Below, in pieces: positions 1 to 4,967 of a stretch of 5,618 nucleotides of DNA (position 1 is its first letter; each line of letters begins with the position of its first letter). Position numbers and translations under genes: made by a program. The stretch comes from Candidatus Melainabacteria bacterium (GTDB taxonomy: Bacteria; Actinomycetota; Actinomycetes; Mycobacteriales; Pseudonocardiaceae), in the NCBI GenBank assembly GCA_903970565.1, contig CAJCJE010000731.1, positions 1-5,618 on the forward strand, written 5' to 3'. Under the pieces are notes generated by a model. The model did no database searches and had not been told where the DNA came from. It was given only the letters and a program-made list of their open reading frames with translations.

Positions 1-78
1 CCCGGCATCCTCGAATTCGGTCGGACCGACCGGGACATCCGGCGAGCGCCGGTGGAGCAATCCGCCCGCCGCTGGTGA
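1..78 (+). CDS. 3' end of an unidentified convergent gene (partial)
   Basis: Frame 1 is open from the window edge to a TGA at 76-78. It encodes 25 residues ending in ...RRAPVEQSARRW. By eye 21 of the 25 third positions are G or C, as expected for a real gene in this genome, and the stop lies 9 bases before a perfect hairpin that would terminate it. The gene would be transcribed towards the secreted glucanase gene. The fragment is too short to assign a family, and I do not recognise it. A chance open frame remains possible, since random frames stay open for long stretches in GC-rich DNA. Confidence 0.4.
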   Translation, partial: PGILEFGRTDRDIRRAPVEQSARRW

Positions 79-87
79 CCCGACGCG

Positions 88-127
88 CTCGGCCCCGGTT
101 CCCACCTGCGCGGGAACCGGGGCCGAG
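88..127. terminator. Perfect 16-bp hairpin, likely bidirectional terminator
   Basis: The arm CTCGGCCCCGGTTCCC (88-103) is the exact reverse complement of 112-127, with an 8-base loop (ACCTGCGC). It lies about 60 bases past the stop of the minus-strand glucanase gene and 9 bases past the stop of the plus-strand partial gene, where a shared terminator of convergent genes would be expected. Neither side has a T-run. That is common in high-GC actinobacteria, where GC-rich hairpins without U-tracts are often annotated as terminators. Bases 128-186, between the hairpin and the glucanase stop codon, hold nothing I can identify. Confidence 0.75.
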
Positions 128-186
128 GAGAAACGCGACGACCGTGGTGCTGTTCGGATGGGGGTGCGGCCAGACTGTGGTGCTGG

Positions 187-2994
187 TCAGGACTGGTAGG
201 CCTGCAACTCGGACAGCTGCGCGGCCTGCCAGCCGGTGTTCGCGGTGAAGTTCAACCGCAGGTAGCGGGTCGAGGTCCCGCTCGGCAGGGTGATCGTCAC
301 CGTGTTGCCGGTCGACGGGTTGAAGGTGTATCCGGCCGAGCCGACGATCGTGGCGAAGGTCGAATCGTTGCTACCGTCCAGCACGGACAGGGTTTCGGTG
401 CGGGTCGCCCACGCCGTTGCCGGCGGCAGGTCGAGCACCAGCCTGCCAACGGCCCTGGCGGAGCCGAGGTCGACGGTCAGGGTCTGCGGGAAGCTGCCGT
501 CCTGGCTTTCCCAGTAGCTGCTGGTGTTGCCGTCGACCGCGTTGGATGCCGAGTAGGGCGCGGTGGAACTCGACGCCGTCGCCGGCTGGTTCAACGCCAG
601 GTTGGGATTGGACGGCGGCGGCGGGGGAGGCGGCGTGCCGGAGCCACCGCCCGAGGCGTAGACGCCGAACTCGGACAGCTGCGCGGCCTGCCAGCCGGTG
701 TTCGCGGTGAACGTCAGCTGGATGAACCGGGTCGTCGTGCCGCTGGGCAGCGAGATGGTCGCGGTGTTGCCGGTCGACGGATCGAAGGTGTAACCGGCCG
801 AGGCGACCAACTGGCTGAAGGTGGCGCCGTCCGTGGAGTCCGCGACCGACAGGGTCTCGGTGCGGGTGTTCCAGTCCGCTGCCGGTGGCAGGTTGAGCAC
901 GACGGAGCCGACCTGCTGGCTGGACTGTAGATCCACCGTGATCGTCTGCGGGAAGCTGCCGTCCTGGCTTTCCCAGTAGGTGCTGGTGTTGCCGTCGACC
1001 GTGTTGGATGCCGTGTAGGGCGCGGTGGAACTCGACGCCGTCACCGGGCGACCCTGGGCGAGGTCACCGCTGGCGGGCGGCGGCGGGGGCGGCGGAGGGG
1101 TGCCACCACCCTGCGTCGGGAACGTCGTCCAGACCGGCGTGGTGGACCAGCCCGAGTTGCCGCTGCCGAGGTTGAAGGAGAACGTGCCGCTGCCGGCCGG
1201 GTAGGCGCTGTTGTAGATGCCCGCGTCGCCGATGTTGGACGCGGTCACCCCGGACACGCTCGCCGAGCCCTGCGTCTCCACCTGGAAGATCACCGTGCCC
1301 GTGCCGTTGACGGTGTCGTTGTTGACGTTCACGCCGGTGACGGCCAGACCCGTGCCGCCACCGGAGACGATCTCCACCGCGCTCCACGGGCTGTTGTCGA
1401 TGGCGTTGTTGTTGATGTTGATCGTCACGCCCGAGATCGCGTAGTCGTAGGCGTCGATCCGCAGCGCGCCCATCGGGTGGCCCCAGTTGGGGTTCATCGC
1501 ACCGGTACGGATGAGCGTGTTGCCGGTGACCGTGACCGTGCCGCCCAGCGGGGCCAGCGGCTGGATGAACGCCTCGTTGGAGATGGCCATGCCACTGCCG
1601 AGCGCGTTGGTGTCGGCGATGGTGTTGTTGGTGATGGTGTTGTTCGACCCGCCGTAGTCGGCGATCCCGTTGGCCAGGTTCGGCTGCACCACGGTGTTTC
1701 CGGTGATCGTGTTGCCCGAGTCGGCGGCCGGATAGGACCACAGCGCGATGCCGTCGTCACCGGTGTTGCGGAAGAAGTTGTTCTCGACGGTGTTGTTGTT
1801 GCCGTTGCCGTTGAAGTTCAGGCCGTCGGCGTCGGTGGAGAGCACGACGCAGTTCTGCACGGTGATACCGGTGTTGCCGAACTCCAGCCAGAATCCCACA
1901 TTGGTGTTCTGAATCCACAGGTCCGACACCTGCGCGCCGGTACCGAGCGAGCCCTGGATGGCGTTGGCCGAACTGTCGTCATGCCGGCCGACCGTGTTGC
2001 CCATGATGGCGAAGTCGTGCAGGTTCACCGGACCGGGCACGGTCGAGTTGTTCTGGATGAACATGTTCGTCTGCAACTGGGTGTACCAGTCGCCCGCGCC
2101 CTGGAAGGTGCCGGAGTTCACCTGAAGCGCCGAGCCGACCGTGAAGGTGCCCTGCGGAATCCAGACCTGTTCACCGGCGGCGTTCGCGGCGCTGAGCGCC
2201 TGGCGGAAGGCGTTGCTGGAGTCCTGCGCGCCGGTCGGGTCGGCACCGTAGTTGGTCACCGAGACCGAGTTCGCCGGCTGGGTCAGCGGCGCGGCCACCT
2301 GGAAGAAGTCCGCGACATCGATCGTGTAGGGCGCCGCGCTGTCGTCGGAGTCGACCTGCACCCGGACCTTGGCCCCGGCGCTGAGCTGCTGGCCGAACAT
2401 CATCCGCACGTCGTTGAAGAAGTGGTGCGTCTGGCTGCCGGTGATGTCGCTGGTGGTGATGTAGCTGTACTGCGAGGTGAGGCTGAGTTCCTTGCTGAGC
2501 TTGGTGCCGTTGACGTACACCGCGAGCGAACCGGACGCGCCCTGGTTGAGCGCGTAGTGCAGGTCGAATGCGTTGGCCTGCGCGGTCAGGGTGAACTCGA
2601 CGTACTGGCCCTGCGCGGTCAGTTGCACCGCCTCCCGGCCGGACGCCTCCGACGCCAGCGAACCCTGGGTGTAGTCCGGGCCGATCGTGGTGCCGTTGGT
2701 GGTCGCGTTGGCGCCCTCGGCCTCCTCCTCGGTCATGCCGGTGATCTGCGCGCCGGAGTTGTGGACCGCGAAGGGGGACAGCGCGGTGTTCGCGGCGGAC
2801 GTCGAGGCGTGGATGCCGGCCGCGTCGACCGCGAGCGGCGTGGCGTGTGCCGCGCCGCCGATGGCCAGTGCCGAGGCGACGGCGACGGCCGCGGCGCCGA
2901 CCGAGGCCACCAGCCGCCGCGACTGCCTGGCTCGGGTTGGCGGCGCGGGGGGCGGTGATTCTGTTAAGTTCTTTCCAGAAGCCCGGTTTGACAT
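187..2994 (-). CDS. Secreted GH87-type alpha-1,3-glucanase/mycodextranase with two C-terminal discoidin domains
   Basis: A 935-residue exported enzyme, predicted to cleave alpha-1,3-glucosidic bonds in fungal-wall alpha-glucan or nigeran outside the cell. Residues 1-51 form a signal peptide. About 72-233 resemble the CBM35/CBM6-like module common in bacterial GH87 enzymes (Glu-rich EAEG at 91-94, ending IDVADFFQV). From about 244 comes a right-handed parallel beta-helix, opening with the pectate-lyase-like NYGADPTGAQDSSNAF. The putative catalytic acids are D390, D413 and D414. A P8 linker (633-640), discoidin domain 1 (644-781), a P7 linker (788-794) and discoidin domain 2 (798-935) follow. 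There is no LPXTG anchor. The start is ATG 2992-2994; an in-frame TTG at 3001-3003 would add three residues and sits closer to the Shine-Dalgarno. Leu10 is a rare TTA codon. Signal peptide, helix and discoidins are clear. GH87 is inferred from architecture and Asp spacing; a GH28-like or other beta-helix hydrolase is the alternative. Confidence 0.85.
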   Translation of the reverse strand: MSNRASGKNLTESPPPAPPTRARQSRRLVASVGAAAVAVASALAIGGAAHATPLAVDAAGIHASTSAANTALSPFAVHNSGAQITGMTEEEAEGANATTNGTTIGPDYTQGSLASEASGREAVQLTAQGQYVEFTLTAQANAFDLHYALNQGASGSLAVYVNGTKLSKELSLTSQYSYITTSDITGSQTHHFFNDVRMMFGQQLSAGAKVRVQVDSDDSAAPYTIDVADFFQVAAPLTQPANSVSVTNYGADPTGAQDSSNAFRQALSAANAAGEQVWIPQGTFTVGSALQVNSGTFQGAGDWYTQLQTNMFIQNNSTVPGPVNLHDFAIMGNTVGRHDDSSANAIQGSLGTGAQVSDLWIQNTNVGFWLEFGNTGITVQNCVVLSTDADGLNFNGNGNNNTVENNFFRNTGDDGIALWSYPAADSGNTITGNTVVQPNLANGIADYGGSNNTITNNTIADTNALGSGMAISNEAFIQPLAPLGGTVTVTGNTLIRTGAMNPNWGHPMGALRIDAYDYAISGVTININNNAIDNSPWSAVEIVSGGGTGLAVTGVNVNNDTVNGTGTVIFQVETQGSASVSGVTASNIGDAGIYNSAYPAGSGTFSFNLGSGNSGWSTTPVWTTFPTQGGGTPPPPPPPPASGDLAQGRPVTASSSTAPYTASNTVDGNTSTYWESQDGSFPQTITVDLQSSQQVGSVVLNLPPAADWNTRTETLSVADSTDGATFSQLVASAGYTFDPSTGNTATISLPSGTTTRFIQLTFTANTGWQAAQLSEFGVYASGGGSGTPPPPPPPSNPNLALNQPATASSSTAPYSASNAVDGNTSSYWESQDGSFPQTLTVDLGSARAVGRLVLDLPPATAWATRTETLSVLDGSNDSTFATIVGSAGYTFNPSTGNTVTITLPSGTSTRYLRLNFTANTGWQAAQLSELQAYQS
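190..603 (-). repeat. Discoidin domain-coding repeat, distal copy
   Basis: Encodes residues 798-935, a discoidin/F5-8C-type carbohydrate-binding beta-sandwich (NLALNQPATAS..., VDGNTSSYWES, GWQAAQLSE). It repeats 652-1065 at a constant offset of 462 bases (154 codons). By eye about 96 of 137 residues are identical. Within it, 206-249 (44 bases) and 482-517 (36 bases) match the other copy exactly. Such domains usually tether exoenzymes to insoluble glycans. Confidence 0.9.
652..1065 (-). repeat. Discoidin domain-coding repeat, proximal copy
   Basis: Encodes residues 644-781 (DLAQGRPVTAS..., VDGNTSTYWES, GWQAAQLSE), paralogous to the domain at 190-603. It lies between the P8 linker after the catalytic domain and the P7 linker. 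The exactly shared blocks here are 668-711 and 944-979. The two copies look like a tandem duplication inside the gene, kept similar by recency, gene conversion or selection. Confidence 0.9.
1753..1827 (-). other. Putative catalytic Asp triad of the glucanase
   Basis: The stretch from D390 (in STDADGLNF) to D413-D414 (in NTGDDGIALW) holds three aspartates spaced +23 and +24. From memory, the catalytic residues of the GH87 enzyme Agl-FH1 are Asp1067, Asp1090 and Asp1091, which have the same spacing. The identity of the spacing is seen directly. Functional equivalence is inferred, because no alignment could be run. Confidence 0.65.
2842..2994 (-). other. Signal peptide of the glucanase (Sec or possibly Tat)
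   Basis: Residues 1-51. A long polar and proline-rich n-region is followed by RQSRRLVA (23-30), an alanine/valine hydrophobic core (29-47) and an AHA cleavage site before T52. The SRR motif and the 27-residue n-region would fit the Tat pathway. However, the residues after RR (L-V-A) match the Tat consensus only loosely, so Sec export is equally possible. Confidence 0.85.
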
Positions 2995-3003
2995 CTTTGT
3001 CAA
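2988..3003 (-). promoter_or_regulatory. Perfect inverted repeat over the glucanase start codon
   Basis: On the coding strand the sequence is TTGACA-AAGA-TGTCAA, a 6-bp perfect stem with a 4-base loop. The ATG start straddles the loop and the 3' arm, and the alternative TTG start is the first codon of the 5' arm. It could be an mRNA hairpin limiting translation or a DNA operator; a stem this short could also be chance. Confidence 0.4.
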
Positions 3004-3006
3004 GCA

Positions 3007-3013
3007 CCTTCCT
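3007..3013 (-). promoter_or_regulatory. Ribosome binding site of the glucanase gene
   Basis: AGGAAGG on the minus strand. It lies 12 bases before ATG 2994, which is long, and 3 bases before the in-frame TTG at 3003, which is short; counting from the AGGA core, that TTG is 6 bases away. The site therefore does not settle which start is used, and the hairpin at 2988-3003 may change the effective spacing. Confidence 0.65.
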
Positions 3014-3064
3014 GTGCTGATGGCCCTGTCCTGTCCTGATGGGCCCTGTCCTGATGAGCCCTGT
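3011..3064 (+). repeat. Short tandem repeats in the glucanase leader
   Basis: Read on the plus strand: CCTGT (3011-3015), GCTGATGGCCCTGT (3016-3029), CCTGT (3030-3034), CCTGATGGGCCCTGT (3035-3049) and CCTGATGAGCCCTGT (3050-3064). The unit is about 15 bases, with two partial units. The array ends at the Shine-Dalgarno of the glucanase gene, so it lies in the 5' leader of the mRNA. The same unit, CCTGATnnnCCCTGT, occurs in opposite orientation relative to transcription in the leader of the upstream alpha-glucosidase (4875-4950). Confidence 0.8.
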
Positions 3065-3089
3065 GCCGGTGGATCTCCTTCGTGGTTGG

Positions 3090-3110
3090 GACGCGGATCA
3101 CGCCCGCGTC
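3090..3110 (-). terminator. Possible weak terminator after the alpha-glucosidase
   Basis: GACGCGG (3090-3096) and CCGCGTC (3104-3110) form a perfect 7-bp stem with a 7-base loop, beginning 18 bases past the alpha-glucosidase stop codon. There is no T-run. It might separate the glucanase into its own transcript or only attenuate read-through. A short GC-rich stem could also be accidental in this composition. Confidence 0.35.
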
Positions 3111-3128
3111 GGGTTGCTCGCGGGTCGG

Positions 3129-4754
3129 TCACTCGCGCGTCGGTGCCAGTCGCAGCCACGCCCCGGTTTCGGTGGGCAGCTGCCCGTCCAGCAGCGGACC
3201 GCTGGCCAGCAGCAGCGTGGCGCCGGCCGGCAGCGCCAACGGGGTGTCGCCGAGATTGATCACGCAGGCGAAGTCGGGACCACGGCGGAAGGCCAGCGCG
3301 CCCTCGCCGGCGTCGAACCAGTCCAGTCCGAGTGTCAGCAGCGCCGGTTGCGCCCGGCGCAGCCGCAGCGCCTGTCGGTAGAGGGTGAGCATCGAGTTCG
3401 GGTCGGTGTCCTGCCCGGCGGCGGTGCGCCGGGCCCAGGACTGCGGCTGCGGCAACCACGGCGCGGCGGTCGCCTGCTCCGGGCTGAAACCGAACGGGGG
3501 GTGGATACCCGACCAGGGCACCGGTACCCGGCAGCCGTCCCGGCCCTTGTCGGTGTACCCAGACCGGCTGAAGATCGGGTCCTGGCGCAGCTCGTCCGGC
3601 AGGTCCTCGACCTCGGCGAGGCCGAGTTCGTCGCCCTGGTAGACGTACACGCCGCCGGGCAGCGCCAGCGACAGCAGGGCCGCGGCGCGGGCCCGCTGCT
3701 CGCCCAGCACCAGATCCGCCGGCTCGCCGATCCGCCGGTCGGCCATGCCGAACGCGGTGTTCGCGCGGCCGTAGCGGGTGACGTGCCGGACCACGTCGTG
3801 ATTGGACAGTACCCAGGTGGCCGGTGCGCCGACCGGTGCGTGCGAGGCCAGCGTCGCGTCGATCACCGCGCGCAGCCGGTCCAGTTCCCAGGCACAGCAG
3901 AGGAAGTCGAAGTTGAACGCCACATGCAGCTCGTCGCTGCGCAGATAGCGGGTGAACCGCTCGACGTCGGGCATCCACACCTCGCCGATCAGCGCGCGGC
4001 TGCCGTACTCGTCGGCGATCCGCCGCCAGGAACGGTAGATCGCGTGCACGTCGTCGCGGTCGGTGAAGGCGCTGGGCGCCGGTTCGGCCAGTTCCGGGTC
4101 CTTGGTCAGCAGCGCGGCCGAGTCGATCCGCACGCCGTCCACGCCCCGGTCGAACCAGAAGCGCAGCACCGCCTCGAACTCCTGGCGGACCTCGGGATGA
4201 TCCCAGTTGAAGTCCGGCTGCTGCGGCGCGAACAGGTGCAGGTACCACTCGCCGGGCGTGCCGTCCTCGTCCGTGGTGCGCGTCCAGGCCGGGCCGCCGA
4301 AGATCGAGGTCCAGTCGTTGGGCGGCAGTTCGCCGTCGCCGCCCCGTCCGGGCCGGAACCAGAACCGGGCGCGCTCGGGCGATCCGGGGCCGGCCGCGAG
4401 CGCGGCCCTGAACCAGCGGTGCTCGTCGGAGCAGTGGTTCGGCACGATGTCGATGATGATCCGCAGCCCGTAGCCGTGCGCGTCGGCGATCAGCTTCTCC
4501 GCCTCGGCCAGCGTGCCGAAGGCCGCGTTGATGTCCCGGTAGTCGGCGACGTCGTAGCCGCCGTCGGCCATCGGGGAGGGATACCAGGGGTTGAACCAGA
4601 TCGCGTCGACACCCAGTTCGGCCAGATAGGGCAGTTGGGCCCGCACCCCGTCGAGATCGCCGATGCCGTCACCGTTGCCATCGGCGAAACTGCGGATATA
4701 AACCTGATAAATCGCGGCACTGCGCCACCATTGCTCAGAGTTCTTCTCTGCCAA
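3129..4754 (-). CDS. Cytoplasmic GH13 alpha-glucosidase
   Basis: A 541-residue retaining alpha-glucosidase of the alpha-amylase superfamily, predicted to release glucose from the non-reducing end of imported alpha-gluco-oligosaccharides. Seen: WWRSAAIYQVYIRSF at the N-terminus; a calcium-loop motif DGNGDGIGDL (25-34); GH13 region I DIVPNH (102-107); QPDFNW (179-184); nucleophile D211 in GVRIDSA with R209; acid/base E258 in GEVW; transition-state D320 in SNHD; YQGDELGL (372-379); a C-terminal beta domain from about 480. There is no signal peptide. Ser212 follows the nucleophile; in GH13 glucosidases Val there is linked to alpha-1,6 preference and Thr to alpha-1,4, so strict isomaltase activity is less likely. 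Subfamily 30 is my guess. The start is TTG at 4752-4754: no other plausible in-frame start is near and a strong Shine-Dalgarno precedes it. It lies 213 bases after the permease and 134 before the glucanase. Confidence 0.95.
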   Translation of the reverse strand: MAEKNSEQWWRSAAIYQVYIRSFADGNGDGIGDLDGVRAQLPYLAELGVDAIWFNPWYPSPMADGGYDVADYRDINAAFGTLAEAEKLIADAHGYGLRIIIDIVPNHCSDEHRWFRAALAAGPGSPERARFWFRPGRGGDGELPPNDWTSIFGGPAWTRTTDEDGTPGEWYLHLFAPQQPDFNWDHPEVRQEFEAVLRFWFDRGVDGVRIDSAALLTKDPELAEPAPSAFTDRDDVHAIYRSWRRIADEYGSRALIGEVWMPDVERFTRYLRSDELHVAFNFDFLCCAWELDRLRAVIDATLASHAPVGAPATWVLSNHDVVRHVTRYGRANTAFGMADRRIGEPADLVLGEQRARAAALLSLALPGGVYVYQGDELGLAEVEDLPDELRQDPIFSRSGYTDKGRDGCRVPVPWSGIHPPFGFSPEQATAAPWLPQPQSWARRTAAGQDTDPNSMLTLYRQALRLRRAQPALLTLGLDWFDAGEGALAFRRGPDFACVINLGDTPLALPAGATLLLASGPLLDGQLPTETGAWLRLAPTRE

Positions 4755-4760
4755 GACTTT

Positions 4761-4769
4761 TCCTTCCCC
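4761..4769 (-). promoter_or_regulatory. Ribosome binding site fixing the TTG start
   Basis: GGGGAAGGA on the minus strand ends 6 bases before TTG 4754, an ideal spacing. The frame has no ATG or GTG nearby, and the protein begins directly with the conserved W-W-R-x-A-x-I-Y-Q region, so this site decides the start. Its 5' part overlaps a small dyad (CCCAG-GA-CTGGG, 4767-4778). Confidence 0.8.
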
Positions 4770-4836
4770 AGGACTGGGATCAGCGGGGGTGGTATCCAGT
4801 CTGCGGCCACTGGGCGTGCGCGGACCAGATTTCTGG
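4767..4836. repeat. Cluster of three CCAG/CTGG dyads in the alpha-glucosidase leader
   Basis: Three short inverted repeats lie within 70 bases: CCCAG-GA-CTGGG (4767-4778), CCAGT-8 bases-ACTGG (4796-4813) and CCAGA-TT-TCTGG (4825-4836). Each has a perfect 5-bp arm containing CCAG/CTGG. They could be protein binding sites or small RNA stems in the 5' UTR; the first overlaps the Shine-Dalgarno. Arms this short can arise by chance, so only the clustering is notable. Confidence 0.4.
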
Positions 4837-4854
4837 CGATGAGTTTTTTAACCT

Positions 4855-4864
4855 TTGACGTTAA
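4855..4864. promoter_or_regulatory. Candidate LacI-family operator
   Basis: TTGACGTTAA is an imperfect palindrome (8 of 10 positions symmetric) centred on CG, the usual core of LacI-family operators, which commonly control CUT1 sugar-uptake operons in actinobacteria. It lies about 100 bases upstream of the alpha-glucosidase start in an AT-rich leader. No regulator gene is in the window, and I could not place a convincing -35/-10 pair beside it, so this is inference. Confidence 0.3.
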
Positions 4865-4874
4865 CCCTTTTTGT

Positions 4875-4950
4875 CGTTAATCGGGACAGGGTTAATCAGG
4901 GCAGGGTTAATTAGGGCAGTTTTGATTAGAACAGGGGTTGATTAGAACAG
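4875..4950. repeat. Five tandem 15-16-base repeats between permease and alpha-glucosidase
   Basis: Plus-strand units: CGTTAATCGGGACAG (4875-4889), GGTTAATCAGGGCAG (4890-4904), GGTTAATTAGGGCAG (4905-4919), TTTTGATTAGAACAG (4920-4934) and GGGTTGATTAGAACAG (4935-4950). The units diverge gradually, and the last two form a subfamily sharing GATTAGAACAG. The array starts 17 bases after the permease stop and ends about 120 bases before the alpha-glucosidase start. Its AT-richness stands out from the flanking genes. Re-phased on the minus strand, the best unit is CCTGATTAACCCTGT, 13 of 15 identical to a unit at 3050-3064. Confidence 0.85.
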
Positions 4951-4967
4951 GGTCGGCCGGAACCGGG

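Noticed and set aside
18..32. Palindrome CGGTCGG-A-CCGACCG near the left edge
   Set aside because: It lies inside the likely coding end of the plus-strand gene and has no clear positional role. Short GC palindromes are common at this composition.
1477..2958. Long plus-strand open frame (493 residues) opposite the glucanase
   Set aside because: Low-complexity Val/Gly/Arg/Asp composition with no domain signature. It is a mirror of the GC-rich glucanase codons.
3069..3084. AAGGAG on the minus strand near 3078-3083 as a ribosome binding site for a small gene in the gap
   Set aside because: No ATG, GTG or TTG occurs at a usable distance downstream, and no short frame with coding character follows.
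187..4248. A single 1353-residue minus-strand frame running through the glucanase and far into the alpha-glucosidase gene
   Set aside because: Only the part below 2994 has the signal peptide and domains. The upstream 418 residues are Arg/Ala/Gly/Pro-rich shadow sequence in the wrong frame of the GH13 gene, which has intact catalytic motifs in its own frame.
3039..4880. Long plus-strand open frame (613 residues) opposite the alpha-glucosidase
   Set aside because: It is rich in Val, Arg, Gly, Gln and His with no recognisable motif, which is typical of the antisense shadow of a high-GC gene. The minus-strand frame has all the GH13 motifs.
4861..4895. TTAACCC (4861-4867) and GGGTTAA (4889-4895) as an intrinsic terminator after the permease
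   Set aside because: The 7-bp AT-rich stem has a 21-base loop and lies about 70 bases past the permease stop. The match is better explained as part of the repeat array's recurring GGTTAA motif.
4875..4950. The tandem array as a CRISPR array
   Set aside because: The units are 15-16 bases, directly adjacent without spacers, and not palindromic. No cas genes are present.
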